Shown here: piece after piece, positions 1 to 9,133 of the stretch | How positions within the stretch are numbered: the first letter of the stretch is position 1 | Layout: each line of letters opens with the position of its first letter | Assembly (NCBI GenBank): GCA_937936805.1 | Contig: CALDDP010000025.1 | Coordinates: 1-34,216, forward strand | Direction: 5' to 3' | Origin: an uncultured Gammaproteobacteria bacterium | GTDB taxonomy: Bacteria > Pseudomonadota > Gammaproteobacteria > GCA-001735895 | DNA length: 34,216 nt | Program-made: the position numbers and the translations under genes | Notes under the pieces: model-generated | Seen by the model: only the letters and a program-made list of their open reading frames with translations | Databases searched by the model: none | What the model was told of the DNA's origin: nothing

Positions 1-1
1 T

Positions 2-274
2 AGCGTCGACGAACGTTTGATGGCACTGCATGCAGATAGCCGTGGGGCGCTCGATCTCGAGTTGATCAATGGTCTGCAAATCAAGCTGGGCAGGGGAAGC
101 ATCGATCATAAAATCGACCGCCTGGTGAGTATTTACCAGCAACAGATTTTACCCCGGCGTGAACAGATCCAGCGCCTGGATTTACGTTACAGCAATGGTT
201 TTGCTGTGGCCTGGAAAAAGGAAGCTCTACAAGCTAGCGATAAAGCATCAATCTGGAGTAACAGTAATGTCTAA
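2..274 (+). CDS. ftsQ: Cell division protein FtsQ, C-terminal part (5' end outside window)
   Basis: The reading frame is open from the window edge to a TAA stop and gives 90 residues. The end reads LDLRYSNGFAVAWKK, which matches the conserved C-terminal strand of FtsQ, the bitopic inner-membrane divisome protein that binds FtsB and FtsL. The N-terminal cytoplasmic tail, membrane helix and POTRA domain lie upstream of the window. The next gene, ftsA, starts inside the last codons of this one (8-bp overlap), the usual arrangement in the dcw cluster and a sign of translational coupling. Identification rests on the C-terminal motif plus the ftsA-ftsZ context. Confidence 0.9.
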   Translation, partial: SVDERLMALHADSRGALDLELINGLQIKLGRGSIDHKIDRLVSIYQQQILPRREQIQRLDLRYSNGFAVAWKKEALQASDKASIWSNSNV

Positions 275-1502
275 AAAGGCGTCGGCAAACCTCATCGTCG
301 GGCTTGATATAGGTACCTCAAAGGTGGTCGCGATCGTCGGTGAAGTCACCGTCGAAGGCGATATCGAAATTATCGGTATCGGTACCCAGCCTTCGCGAGG
401 GTTGAAAAAAGGGGTCGTAGTCAATATAGAGTCGACCGTGCAGTCGATTCAGCGGGCGGTCGAAGAAGCGGAGTTAATGGCGGGCTGTCAGATTCGCTCG
501 GTGTACGCCGGTATAGCCGGAAGTCATATCCGCAGCATCAACTCTCACGGCATCGTTGCGATCAAGGAAAAAGAGGTCACTGCCGTCGATGTGGCTCGCG
601 TCATAGAGGCTGCCAAGGCGGTGGCCATTCCGGCTGATCAACGCATTTTACACGTCCTGCCGCAGGAGTTTGTCATCGACGCCTCGGAGGGGATCCGCGA
701 TCCTATCAATATGTCCGGAGTGCGTCTCGAGGCCAAGGTGCACCTGGTTACCGGTGCATTGAGTGCGGCGCAAAATATTATCAAATGTGTGCGTCGCTGT
801 GGCCTCGAAGTCGATGATGTGATTCTCGAGCAACTGGCTTCGGCAAGTGCAGTGTTGACCGACGATGAAAAAGAACTTGGTGTATGCCTGGTCGATATTG
901 GCGGTGGCACCACCGATATCGCGGTTTTCTCGGATGGTGCGATTCGCCACACTGCGGTAATCCCGATTGCCGGCGACCAGGTAACCAACGACATCGCCGT
1001 GGCGTTGCGCACCCCGACCCAGTATGCCGATGATTTAAAGATCAAGTATGCCTGCGCGCTGCGTCAACTGGCAGCCGATAGCGAAACTATCGAAGTGCCC
1101 AGCGTGGGTGATCGCGAACCCAGGCGCCTGGCACGGCAGACCCTGGCCGAGGTGGTGGAGCCGCGGTACGAAGAACTGCTGAGCCTGGTGCAGGCGGAGT
1201 TGCGCCGCAGCGGGTTCGAAGAAATATGCGCCGCCGGTGTTGTGCTAACCGGGGGCAGTTCAAAAATGGAAGGTGCGATCGAACTGGCGGAAGAGATATT
1301 CCATATGCCGGTGCGCTTGGGCTATCCACAGTATGTATCGGGACTGGTTGACGTGGTGCGAAACCCGATACATGCAACAGGTGTTGGATTGCTGTTGTTT
1401 GGAAACAGGCAGCAGTCCGGCTTGTCCGGTTACAAACTGGACGATAAAAACGAGGCCGGCCTTTTGGCAAGAATGAAAAGCTGGTTTCAGGGCAATTTTT
1501 AA
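267..1502 (+). CDS. ftsA: Cell division protein FtsA
   Basis: FtsA is the actin-like ATPase that tethers FtsZ to the inner membrane and recruits later divisome proteins. The product is 411 residues, close to the 420 of E. coli. Visible motifs are the N-terminal phosphate-1 loop GLDIGTSK (about residues 12-19), the central LVDIGGGTTDIAV phosphate-2 segment, the late VLTGGSSKMEG adenosine-binding segment, and a C-terminal amphipathic helix (LLARMKSWFQ) typical of the FtsA membrane-targeting sequence. The ATG at 267 was chosen because GGAG lies at 255-258 and the protein then begins MSKKASANLIVGLD, like other FtsA proteins. A longer frame from 159 would run through ftsQ and is unlikely. ftsZ follows after 21 bp. 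Confidence 0.97.
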   Translation: MSKKASANLIVGLDIGTSKVVAIVGEVTVEGDIEIIGIGTQPSRGLKKGVVVNIESTVQSIQRAVEEAELMAGCQIRSVYAGIAGSHIRSINSHGIVAIKEKEVTAVDVARVIEAAKAVAIPADQRILHVLPQEFVIDASEGIRDPINMSGVRLEAKVHLVTGALSAAQNIIKCVRRCGLEVDDVILEQLASASAVLTDDEKELGVCLVDIGGGTTDIAVFSDGAIRHTAVIPIAGDQVTNDIAVALRTPTQYADDLKIKYACALRQLAADSETIEVPSVGDREPRRLARQTLAEVVEPRYEELLSLVQAELRRSGFEEICAAGVVLTGGSSKMEGAIELAEEIFHMPVRLGYPQYVSGLVDVVRNPIHATGVGLLLFGNRQQSGLSGYKLDDKNEAGLLARMKSWFQGNF

Positions 1503-1523
1503 ATAACGCAAGAGGACAAAAAA

Positions 1524-2672
1524 ATGTTTGAACTGATGGATTCACACTCAAAAGACCCGGTCATAAAGGTCATTGGTGTCGGTGGCGGTGGCGGCAATGC
1601 CGTTCAGCACATGGTTTCGGCGGGTATCGAAGGCGTCGAATATATTTGCGTCAATAGCGACGTACAGGCGCTCAAGAAAATGGAAATGCGGACCACTATG
1701 CAAATTGGTTCCAGTATCACCAAGGGGCTCGGTGCCGGCGCCGATCCGGGTATCGGCAGGCAGGCAGCGCTGGAAGATCGCGAGCGTATACAGGAAGCGA
1801 TCGAGGGCTCCAACATGCTTTTCGTTACCGCTGGCATGGGTGGTGGTACGGGTACCGGCGCGGCGCCTGTTATCGCACAGATAGCCAAGGAAATGGGCAT
1901 TCTTACGGTTGCGGTAGTCACCAAGCCGTTCGCTTTTGAGCGCACCAAGCGCATGTCCCAGGCCGAAATGGGGATCAAGGAAATGTCCGGTGTGGTCGAT
2001 TCATTGATTACCATTCCGAATGACAAGTTAATGCCGGTACTGGGCAAGCAGACCTCGTTGCTGGAAGTATTCGAAAAGGCAAATGACGTGTTGCGCGGTG
2101 CGGTGCAGGGTATTGCCGAACTGATAACCTGTCCCGGTTTGATCAATGTCGATTTTGCCGATGTACGTACGGTAATGTCCGAGATGGGTATGGCGATGAT
2201 GGGCACAGGCGCGGCCACGGGCGATAATCGAGCCAAGGAGGCCGCGCTGGCGGCTATCTCTTCTCCATTGCTCGAAGATATCAATATTGCCGGTGCCCAG
2301 GGTATCCTGGTCAATGTTACCGCTGGTCTCGATCTGGCGATTGGAGAACTTGACGATGTCGGTACCGCGATTACCGAACTTGCCTCGGTTGATGCCAATG
2401 TGGTGGTGGGAACCGTCATCGATTCGAACATGACCGATGGTGAACTGCGGGTAACCATGGTCGCCACCGGGCTTGGCACCGAGAAACAGATTGCGGATGT
2501 TCCGCCGACTGCGATTCAGCCTGAAAGTAATGGCGAGGTCGATTACAAAAAGCTGGAACGACCAACCGCAATTCGCCAGAAGATCGTTGGCGACAGTATC
2601 GAAGTGCCCGAAGACAAGGAGAGTATGGAATACCTGGAAATCCCGGCATTTCTGCGTCGACAGGCGGATTAA
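1524..2672 (+). CDS. ftsZ: Cell division protein FtsZ
   Basis: FtsZ is the tubulin-like GTPase that forms the cytokinetic Z ring. The product is 382 residues (E. coli 383). The tubulin signature GGGTGTG is at residues 106-112, an N-terminal glycine-rich segment (GVGGGGGNAV) precedes it, and the T7 loop region contains NVDFADVRTVM. The C-terminal conserved peptide YLEIPAFLRRQ, which binds FtsA and ZipA, closes the protein after a linker. The ATG has AGAGGA at 1511-1516. The dcw cluster ends here: the next gene is not lpxC but a YrbL-like gene. Confidence 0.98.
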   Translation: MFELMDSHSKDPVIKVIGVGGGGGNAVQHMVSAGIEGVEYICVNSDVQALKKMEMRTTMQIGSSITKGLGAGADPGIGRQAALEDRERIQEAIEGSNMLFVTAGMGGGTGTGAAPVIAQIAKEMGILTVAVVTKPFAFERTKRMSQAEMGIKEMSGVVDSLITIPNDKLMPVLGKQTSLLEVFEKANDVLRGAVQGIAELITCPGLINVDFADVRTVMSEMGMAMMGTGAATGDNRAKEAALAAISSPLLEDINIAGAQGILVNVTAGLDLAIGELDDVGTAITELASVDANVVVGTVIDSNMTDGELRVTMVATGLGTEKQIADVPPTAIQPESNGEVDYKKLERPTAIRQKIVGDSIEVPEDKESMEYLEIPAFLRRQAD

Positions 2673-2674
2673 AC

Positions 2675-2715
2675 GGCAATTCCTCTTGCCAGGAGATTGG
2701 CTCAGGGATGAGCCA
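2675..2715 (+). other. Two consecutive stem-loops just after ftsZ
   Basis: Immediately after the ftsZ stop there are two inverted repeats: GGCAA (2675-2679) with TTGCC (2686-2690), loop of 6; and TGGCTCA (2698-2704) with TGAGCCA (2709-2715), loop GGGA. Neither is followed by a T run, so they are not standard Rho-independent terminators. They could stabilise the ftsZ transcript end, mark a processing site, or weaken read-through into the yrbL-like gene. The pairing is seen in the sequence; the function is inferred. Confidence 0.4.
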
Positions 2716-2748
2716 TGGCTCCATTCACGCTTCGTAAAAGCTGTTTCG

Positions 2749-3357
2749 ATGAGCGATAAGCTGTCACTTTCCGCGCAACATTTCGTTGCCGAGGGTACCG
2801 ACCGCAAGTGTTTCACGTATCCAGGCGAAGCACAGCTCTGTATCAAGGTTTTACATCCCGACCGTCGGGCGGGACGGTTTTGGCGCGAAGTAAATTATTA
2901 TGCGGGTTTGCGCAGGCGCAAGGTGGACCTGCCGCATCTGACCAGGTTTCATGGTCTGATAGATACCAATCTTGGTAAGGGAGCAATCTTTGACCTGGTG
3001 CTGGATGACGACGGTCGGGTATCAAAATCGCTGGATTATTATCTTGCGCAAAACGACCGGCATTTCAACGCCTGGGTGGTTGACGAGATAGAAAACCTGA
3101 AACAGAATTTCTACCAGCAGTGGATAGTGTTTCACGATTTGAATCCGACCAATATCCTCGTCAAGCGACTAAGCTTTGACGAGTTTCGACTGGTGGTGAT
3201 AGACGGCATCGGTCACAACCATTTCATACCGCTGGCAAGCTATAGCCGCGTACTTGCGCGCAAGAAAATTACCCGGGTCTGGAATCGCCGTTACCAGCAA
3301 TGGTACGCCGCATATCCATCTGTGCTCAGACGCTTGAAGCCCTACCTGGTGGTTTGA
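2749..3357 (+). CDS. YrbL family protein (PhoP-regulated network protein, kinase-like fold)
   Basis: The 202-residue product aligns by eye with E. coli YrbL along its length: FVAEGTDRKCFTYPGEAQLCIKV at the N-terminus, the RFWREVNYYAGLRRR stretch, and a late IPLASYSR segment. YrbL belongs to a family related to protein-kinase-like proteins; its biochemical role is not established. The catalytic-loop-like segment here reads HDLNPTNIL, keeping the HxDxxxxN pattern, followed by VVIDGIG where kinases have DFG. As I recall it, E. coli YrbL has lost the His-Asp pair. The ATG at 2749 gives a family-like N-terminus; no convincing ribosome-binding site precedes it. It lies 76 bp after ftsZ on the same strand, so it may be read through from the division operon. 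Confidence 0.8.
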   Translation: MSDKLSLSAQHFVAEGTDRKCFTYPGEAQLCIKVLHPDRRAGRFWREVNYYAGLRRRKVDLPHLTRFHGLIDTNLGKGAIFDLVLDDDGRVSKSLDYYLAQNDRHFNAWVVDEIENLKQNFYQQWIVFHDLNPTNILVKRLSFDEFRLVVIDGIGHNHFIPLASYSRVLARKKITRVWNRRYQQWYAAYPSVLRRLKPYLVV

Positions 3358-3406
3358 TAGCCGATGCCGCTCGAACCCTGTGAAGTAGCGGTGTTGCGGA
3401 AACAGG

Positions 3407-3865
3407 TCAGTGGTTACCGAATTTTGCCTTGAGCCAGTTGTCTATCGAGAAAAAACCGCCACCGTAGATAACGCTGGTCAGCAGCATCGACCCCCACAGG
3501 TAATGCCATACCAGGCCGGCACCTTTGGCCAGGGTCGCATAGTAAGATACCACCGCGATGATATTGACCAGGCTAAGCGCAATCGCGGTTAAACGGGTAC
3601 CCAGGCCAGCGATTAAAAATACCGGGAATACGAGTTCGCCAAAGGTGGCCAGATAGGCAGCCAGCTCGAAATTCAGTAATGGAACCTGGTACTCGTATTC
3701 GAACAGGACCAGCGTGGTTTCCCAGTCGCCTATTTTATGCATCCCCGATTTTAAAAACACCCAGGCGACATAAACTCGAATAAATAACAGGAATGGCGAC
3801 TGTAACGTTGATAAGCCGTTGCCTATCGTCCGTGTCGGTGCGTCTAGTCTATCGATTAACCCCAT
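3407..3865 (-). CDS. DoxX family membrane protein
   Basis: This 152-residue integral membrane protein has about four hydrophobic helices. The opening segment FLLFIRVYVAWVFLKSGMHKIGDW is typical of the DoxX family, and the middle segment ELAAYLATFGELVFPVFLIAGLGTRLTAIAL carries the conserved E-P and G-R-A elements. DoxX proteins are linked in various bacteria to thiosulfate:quinone oxidoreductase or to redox partners, but the role of stand-alone copies is unclear and no partner is visible here. It starts 82 bp downstream of the valS stop on the same strand, so co-transcription from valS is possible. The family call is firm and the function open. Confidence 0.85.
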   Translation of the reverse strand: MGLIDRLDAPTRTIGNGLSTLQSPFLLFIRVYVAWVFLKSGMHKIGDWETTLVLFEYEYQVPLLNFELAAYLATFGELVFPVFLIAGLGTRLTAIALSLVNIIAVVSYYATLAKGAGLVWHYLWGSMLLTSVIYGGGFFSIDNWLKAKFGNH

Positions 3866-3947
3866 ACTCTGAATCCCCCGGATTATTATTTAAGTTTGTA
3901 GCCACGTTTGAACCCGGGGTTCGCATAAAGTTCATAAAAATTCGATG

Positions 3948-6716
3948 CTAGATAGTCGAAATACGCTCCGCCTGTTTACGCAAACTACCCAGTGCGGACT
4001 CCGCTTCAGCCAGTTTTTCTCTTTCCTTGCCAACCACATTTTCAGGCGCTCTCGAAACAAAGTTTTCATTCGACAGTTTGCTCTTGATGCGCTGCGCATC
4101 CTGCTCCAGTTTATCGATGTTCTTTTGCAGGCGTGCAAGTTCAGCCTGCTTGTCGATCAGTCCGGCTAGTGGAATCAACAACTGCATATCGCCAACCAGG
4201 GAGATTGCGGATTCGGGTGCCTTGCTGTCTTCATCCAGCCAGGTAATCGATTCGAGTTTTGCCAGTGACTCGAGCAGTGAACGATTAGCCGTGATGCGTT
4301 GCTGATCAAGTGCATCGCCCTTGTGGCAGATAAGCGGCAGGGTTTTACCCGGTTTGATATCCATTTCCGAGCGAATCTGGCGTACCCCCATGATGAAAGT
4401 TTTAACCCAATCCAGTTCGGCCAGTGCGTCGACATCGATTAACGCCGCGTCGGCCTGCGGGTAGTCGCAACGCATGATGGTTGCGCCTTCTATCCAGGCC
4501 AGCGGTGCGACGCGTTGCCACAATTCCTCGGTGATGTAGGGCATGATCGGATGCAGCAGGCGCAGGATCGACTCGAGCACGGTAACCAGCGTGTGGCGGG
4601 CGGCTTTTTTCGCCTCGATCGGGTAGGCGTCGGAATACAGCACCGGCTTGGACAACTCGATGTACCAGTCGCAGTAGTCGTTCCACACGAACTCGTACAA
4701 ATCGCGCGCCACCAGGTCAAAGCGATAGCCGTCGATATGCTTGCCGATATCCTGGCTGACCAGTTGCAGGCGCGCGACGATCCAGCGGTCGGCCAGGGTC
4801 TGCTTACCCGCGGTGCAATCCTCGCCTTCGGTATTTTGCAAAACGTAGCGGGTCGCGTTCCAGAGCTTATTGCAGAAATTACGATAGCCTTCGATGCGTC
4901 CCAGGTCGAAGCGAATATCGCGCCCGGTTGTGGCGAGTGCGGTAAAGGTAAAGCGCAGCGCGTCGGTGCCATATGCGGGGATCCCATCCGGGAAGTGCCT
5001 GCGCGTGGCCTCTTCGATGCGCGGCGCCATCTCCGGTTGCATCAGGCCCGTGGTGCGCTTGGCGAGTAGATCCTCGAGCGTAATTCCATCGATCAGATCG
5101 AGCGGATCGAGCACGTTACCCTTGGACTTCGACATCTTGTTGCCGTCGGCGTCGCGCACCAGGCCGTGAATATAAACCTGGTGGAAAGGCACCTCGTCCA
5201 TGAACTTAAGCCCGAACATAATCATGCGTGCGACCCAGAAAAATATTATATCGAAGCCGGTTACGAGTACGCTGGTCGGGTAAAAGGTTTGCAGCGCCGG
5301 GTCGTCGCGGTCTGGCCAGCCGAGCGTGCTGAAGGGCCACAACGCGGAAGAAAACCAGGTGTCGAGCACGTCCTCGTCCTGGGTTAGCTCGACATCCGCT
5401 GCGAGTCCGTACTTGCGATGCGCCTCTTCAAGGCTGGACGCGACGTAAATATTGCCGTAATTGTCATACCAGGCGGGTATGCGATGGCCCCACCAGAGTT
5501 GGCGCGAAATACACCAGTCCTGGATATTTTCCATCCAGTTGTAATAAGTCTTGCTCCAGTTCTCGGGGATAAAACGGATACGACCATCTTTAACGGCTTC
5601 GATCGAAGGCTTCGCCAATGGTTCGGCACGCACGAACCATTGATCGGTCAAATAGGGCTCGATAACCACGCCGGAGCGATCACCGTAGGGACGTTTGTAA
5701 ACATGGTCTTCGGTCTTGACCAACAGTCCCTCGGCGTCAAGATCGAGGACGATTTTATCGCGCGCAACGAAACGGTCCATGCCCTGATACGCCGCTGGTG
5801 CGTTTTCATTCATCACTGCATCGGGTGTAAACAGGTTGATAACTTCCATTTCGTGTCGCTGTCCGACTTCGTAATCGTTGAAATCATGTGCCGGAGTGAT
5901 CTTGACGCAACCGGTGCCGAACTCGGGATCGACGTAGTCGTCGGTGATGACGGGTATAACCCGGGTGGTCAGTGGAACCTGTACCTGTTGGCCGATAAAA
6001 TCCCGGTATCTATCATCCTGTGGGCTGACTGCCAGGGCTCCATCCGCGAGAATTGTTTCAGGCCGGGTGGTCGCAATTTCAAGATGGGTGACACCGTTGA
6101 CGGGTCCGTCAACCAGGGGGTAGCGGACGTGATAAAGATACCCCTTTTCTTCTTCGTTGATGACTTCGAGATCGGAAATCGCGGTATGCAGCACCGGGTC
6201 CCAGTTGACCAGTCGTTTGCCACGATAAATCAGATCTTCTTCATAAAGCTTGATAAAAACTTCCTGTACCGCGGCGGACAGGCCTTCATCCATGGTGAAT
6301 CTTTCACGCGCCCAGTCGGGCGAGGCGCCCATGCGGCGCAACTGCCGGGTAATCGTGCCACCGGATTCGCTTTTCCATTGCCACACCCGCTCGGTAAATG
6401 CATCGCGGCCCAGGTCATGGCGGGTCTTGCCTTCCTTGCTCAACTGTCTTTCGACCACCATTTGCGTGGCAATGCCCGCATGGTCGGTGCCTGGTTGCCA
6501 CAGGGTGTTATCGCCCTTCATGCGATGATAACGGATCAGTGTATCCATGATTGTATCCTGGAATGCGTGGCCCATGTGCAGGCTGCCGGTCACGTTCGGT
6601 GGCGGGATCACGATACAGTAGGGATCACCGTCGCCCCGGGCGGCGAAATAGCCTTCATCCTCCCAGCGTTGGTACCAGGTTTCTTCTATCGAATGTGGGT
6701 CGTAGGTTTTTTCCAT
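3948..6716 (-). CDS. valS: Valyl-tRNA synthetase
   Basis: ValRS charges tRNA-Val with valine and edits mischarged threonine. The product is 922 residues from the ATG at 6716; two TTG codons just upstream are in frame but less likely. The class I HIGH-type motif is in [15 protein letters not shown] near residue 45, and the KMSKS motif is in [10 protein letters not shown]. The CP1 editing region lies between them, and the C-terminal coiled-coil arm ([20 protein letters not shown]) is complete. Gene order pepA-holC-(unknown)-valS follows that of E. coli, with one small gene inserted. A TATAAT box lies upstream. Confidence 0.97.
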   Translation of the reverse strand: MEKTYDPHSIEETWYQRWEDEGYFAARGDGDPYCIVIPPPNVTGSLHMGHAFQDTIMDTLIRYHRMKGDNTLWQPGTDHAGIATQMVVERQLSKEGKTRHDLGRDAFTERVWQWKSESGGTITRQLRRMGASPDWARERFTMDEGLSAAVQEVFIKLYEEDLIYRGKRLVNWDPVLHTAISDLEVINEEEKGYLYHVRYPLVDGPVNGVTHLEIATTRPETILADGALAVSPQDDRYRDFIGQQVQVPLTTRVIPVITDDYVDPEFGTGCVKITPAHDFNDYEVGQRHEMEVINLFTPDAVMNENAPAAYQGMDRFVARDKIVLDLDAEGLLVKTEDHVYKRPYGDRSGVVIEPYLTDQWFVRAEPLAKPSIEAVKDGRIRFIPENWSKTYYNWMENIQDWCISRQLWWGHRIPAWYDNYGNIYVASSLEEAHRKYGLAADVELTQDEDVLDTWFSSALWPFSTLGWPDRDDPALQTFYPTSVLVTGFDIIFFWVARMIMFGLKFMDEVPFHQVYIHGLVRDADGNKMSKSKGNVLDPLDLIDGITLEDLLAKRTTGLMQPEMAPRIEEATRRHFPDGIPAYGTDALRFTFTALATTGRDIRFDLGRIEGYRNFCNKLWNATRYVLQNTEGEDCTAGKQTLADRWIVARLQLVSQDIGKHIDGYRFDLVARDLYEFVWNDYCDWYIELSKPVLYSDAYPIEAKKAARHTLVTVLESILRLLHPIMPYITEELWQRVAPLAWIEGATIMRCDYPQADAALIDVDALAELDWVKTFIMGVRQIRSEMDIKPGKTLPLICHKGDALDQQRITANRSLLESLAKLESITWLDEDSKAPESAISLVGDMQLLIPLAGLIDKQAELARLQKNIDKLEQDAQRIKSKLSNENFVSRAPENVVGKEREKLAEAESALGSLRKQAERISTI

Positions 6717-6746
6717 CAACAAAGCGGCGTAAATCGAAAGGGCGCG

Positions 6747-6752
6747 ATTATA
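6747..6752 (-). promoter_or_regulatory. Candidate -10 box for valS
   Basis: On the minus strand the sequence reads TATAAT, a perfect sigma-70 -10 hexamer, 30 bp before the valS ATG and inside the 71-bp gap between the small upstream gene and valS. No good -35 hexamer is visible at 16-18 bp. It would give valS its own promoter in addition to read-through from pepA-holC. Confidence 0.4.
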
Positions 6753-6787
6753 CCTTGCCCATTAGAGGTTTTATACGTTTTAGGTGT

Positions 6788-7078
6788 TTATAACTGGCGT
6801 TTGTCGAGCTCGCTCTGGATGAGCTTCTTGATTTCCTGCCAGGCGAGTTCCATGTGCTGATCGAGAATACTCTGTACGGCATACTCGAGTGCCGGGTTGT
6901 TGTTGAAGATATCGCTCGCTTTCTGTTCGTCGACGCCTGCATCGACAGAGGAATACCCGCCATAGGCTTGGTCGACTTCGATCTCCAGATCGTCGTCAAG
7001 ACCCAGGTCGGACATCTTAATCTCGCCGCCTTTGTCGATTACGTCGGTCAGCACCGGTATGTCTTTTTGATCGCTCAC
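6788..7078 (-). CDS. Small acidic protein of unknown function between holC and valS
   Basis: The 96-residue product is soluble and acidic in its first half (MSDLGLDDDLEIEVDQ), then has a predicted helical C-terminal part (NPALEYAVQSILDQHMELAWQEIKKLIQSELDKR). It opens with a short IPVLTDVI segment. I recall similar small proteins near holC in other Beta- and Gammaproteobacteria but cannot name a family with certainty. The start overlaps the holC stop by 4 bp (ATGA), so it is translationally coupled to the DNA polymerase III chi subunit gene. No catalytic motif, signal peptide or membrane segment is visible. Confidence 0.75.
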   Translation of the reverse strand: MSDQKDIPVLTDVIDKGGEIKMSDLGLDDDLEIEVDQAYGGYSSVDAGVDEQKASDIFNNNPALEYAVQSILDQHMELAWQEIKKLIQSELDKRQL

Positions 7079-7488
7079 AGGTTGACATGGTTAAGCGGGT
7101 AACCACGCTCCTTGTAATAACTGTAATGCTCGCGCGCCTGCGACTTGTTTTCCTCGGTAACCAGTTCGATAACGCGCTCAAACTGGGCGAAATAAACTGG
7201 TACCGACGTGGATAAATTAATCAACAATTGGCGATTGCCCTTCGGGTCGGGATTATCGTGGATCAGAATCGGGGTGACAAGACCTTCTGGCTCTTCGCCG
7301 TCGTGAGGTAAAAAACTGTCATCGGAAAAAGTCCACAGTTTTTGATCCAGATGCTGGCTTTGCTGGGGATCTTGCGTCAGCAGCAGGGTGAACTGTTTAC
7401 TGTCATAGGCTTTCTGGCACAGCTGGCAGACCACCTGGTCGTAGCGATGACGTTGCGGGTTTAACTGGTAAAAATCGATTCTTGTCAT
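7075..7488 (-). CDS. holC: DNA polymerase III subunit chi
   Basis: HolC is the chi subunit of the clamp-loader complex and links the replisome to SSB through the psi subunit. The 137-residue product is near the E. coli length (147). Family features visible are the N-terminal DFYQL strand, the VCQLCQKAYDSKQF helix, the LDQKLWTFSDDSFLPH segment (LW and F-PH are strongly conserved), and the C-terminal RVIELV...REHYSYYKERGYPL. Its ATG overlaps the stop codon of pepA by 4 bp, and the following small gene overlaps it in turn, giving a tight pepA-holC-unknown run. The position between pepA and valS is as in E. coli. Confidence 0.9.
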   Translation of the reverse strand: MTRIDFYQLNPQRHRYDQVVCQLCQKAYDSKQFTLLLTQDPQQSQHLDQKLWTFSDDSFLPHDGEEPEGLVTPILIHDNPDPKGNRQLLINLSTSVPVYFAQFERVIELVTEENKSQAREHYSYYKERGYPLNHVNL

Positions 7489-8975
7489 TTATCGACCTGG
7501 TTCAGTATGTACTGCGTGAGCAGGGGCACGGGACGACCGGTAGCACCCTTATCCTCACCCGATTTCCAGGCGGTGCCGGCGATATCCAGATGGGCCCACT
7601 TGTAATCCCCAGTAAAGCGCGACAGAAAGCAGGCCGCGGTTATGGTGCCCGCATCGCGTCCACCGATATTGGCCATATCGGCGAAATTACTCTTGATCTG
7701 ATCCTGGTACTCGTCCCACAGTGGCAATTCCCAGATTTTATCATCGATTTGCTGCCCGGATTTCTGCAAATCGTTGATCAGCGCGCGATTGTTACCCAGT
7801 ACCGCGGAGGGGATCTTGCCCAGCGCAATTATGCAGGCCCCGGTCAGGGTGGCAATATCGATCACGCAGCGGGGTTTGAATTTTGCCGCGTAGGTCAGGG
7901 CGTCACAAAGTATGAGTCGACCCTCGGCGTCGGTGTTCAGGATCTCGATGGTTTGTCCCGACATGCTGGTGACAATATCACCGGGCCTGGTGGCAAGCCC
8001 ATCGGGCATGTTTTCCGTCGCCGGGATAATACCGACGACATTAATCGGCAGTTGCATCTGGCTGACTGCTTTTATAGTACCGACCACCGAGGCCGCGCCG
8101 CACATGTCGAATTTCATTTCGTCCATGGCGGCACCCGGCTTGAGCGAGATTCCACCCGTATCAAATGTGACACCTTTACCCACCAGCGCGACAGGCTGTT
8201 GTTTGGCCGCCGCACCCCGGTACTCCAGCGAGATCAGCTTCGCCGGTTGTCGGCTACCGGCACTGACCGAAAGCAGCGAACCCATTTTGAGCCGTTTCAT
8301 GTCAGCCTCGTCGAGCACGTTGACGCGTAGCCGTTTTTCCCCCTTCGCTAACAACCTGGCCTGTTTTGCGATATAGCTCGGCGTACAGACGTTAGCCGGC
8401 AGATTACCCAGATCCCGGGCTAGACTCATCCCGGCGCTAATTGCGGTTGCTTCATTGATCGCCTGTTTTGCCCTGGAGGCATCTTTATTGGCAACATTAA
8501 TATTCAGTTTACGCAAGCCCTTGCGTGGTGACGGTTTGCTACTTTTAAGCTGTTCGAAACGGTATTCCGCGTTGCTCAGAAGCAACGCCGCCTGGCGAAT
8601 CTTCCAGGCGAGATCACGGCCCTTCAAAGATACATCCGCAGGATAAAATTCGGCATCGCGGGCACCACAGTTGGCGAGTGCGGTAGCGATGGAATCGATT
8701 ATGCGCGCAAAGACACGCTCATTCATTTCGCTCTCCTTGCCGCAGCCGACCAGCAGTACGCGCTGCACGGCAAGCCCGGGAATCGATGGTAGCAGCAGGG
8801 TTTGTCCAGCCTTACCTTCCATGTCGCCACGCTTCAGTATCGAGCTGAGATAGCCTTTGCTGGCCTTGTCGACGCGCAGTCCGCTGCTGGACAATTTTCG
8901 TGCCTGTGTAACGGTAATAATCTGGCAGGCACCGCGCGCGCTTTCGGGGATATTGTGTTTTAAACTGAATTGCAT
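7485..8975 (-). CDS. pepA: Leucyl aminopeptidase (cytosol aminopeptidase, M17)
   Basis: PepA removes N-terminal residues from peptides using two metal ions. In E. coli it is also a DNA-binding architectural factor in Xer recombination at plasmid sites and in carAB control. The product is 496 residues (E. coli 503). The catalytic region is complete: GKGVTFDTGGISLKP carries the metal- and substrate-binding lysine and aspartate, and the family signature NTDAEGRL is present. The N-terminal domain (from KHNIPESARGACQIITV) is full length. It is the first gene of the pepA-holC-unknown-valS run and is divergent from lptF. xerD lies about 3.5 kb away, but no cer-like site was recognised. Confidence 0.96.
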   Translation of the reverse strand: MQFSLKHNIPESARGACQIITVTQARKLSSSGLRVDKASKGYLSSILKRGDMEGKAGQTLLLPSIPGLAVQRVLLVGCGKESEMNERVFARIIDSIATALANCGARDAEFYPADVSLKGRDLAWKIRQAALLLSNAEYRFEQLKSSKPSPRKGLRKLNINVANKDASRAKQAINEATAISAGMSLARDLGNLPANVCTPSYIAKQARLLAKGEKRLRVNVLDEADMKRLKMGSLLSVSAGSRQPAKLISLEYRGAAAKQQPVALVGKGVTFDTGGISLKPGAAMDEMKFDMCGAASVVGTIKAVSQMQLPINVVGIIPATENMPDGLATRPGDIVTSMSGQTIEILNTDAEGRLILCDALTYAAKFKPRCVIDIATLTGACIIALGKIPSAVLGNNRALINDLQKSGQQIDDKIWELPLWDEYQDQIKSNFADMANIGGRDAGTITAACFLSRFTGDYKWAHLDIAGTAWKSGEDKGATGRPVPLLTQYILNQVDK

Positions 8976-9133
8976 GGCTTTCCTGGTGTTGATAGCTTCG
9001 ATAAAACGATAAGATACGTGAAGCGCGAGAAAAAACCAGTCGTAAGTAACAAATTCCTGCGAATGTTCAGCTTGCTTTAAGTATCGGGTTCGCAGACTGG
9101 CGCAGGCGAAATAATGCGGATACTAATTCTGTA

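Noticed and set aside
1604-2479. 291-codon open frame on the minus strand opposite ftsZ
   Set aside because: Antisense to ftsZ, rich in Ser/Pro/Ile in a low-complexity way, with no recognisable domain.
3905-3925. tRNA-like GGGGTTC words downstream of valS (and a similar word near 32430)
   Set aside because: No closing T-arm, anticodon arm or acceptor stem can be drawn; the first is only a GAACCC-G-GGGTTC palindrome.
5418-6860. 480-codon open frame on the plus strand opposite valS
   Set aside because: It lies almost wholly antisense to valS, which has clear HIGH and KMSKS motifs; the translated frame shows no family motif and is a codon-bias shadow.
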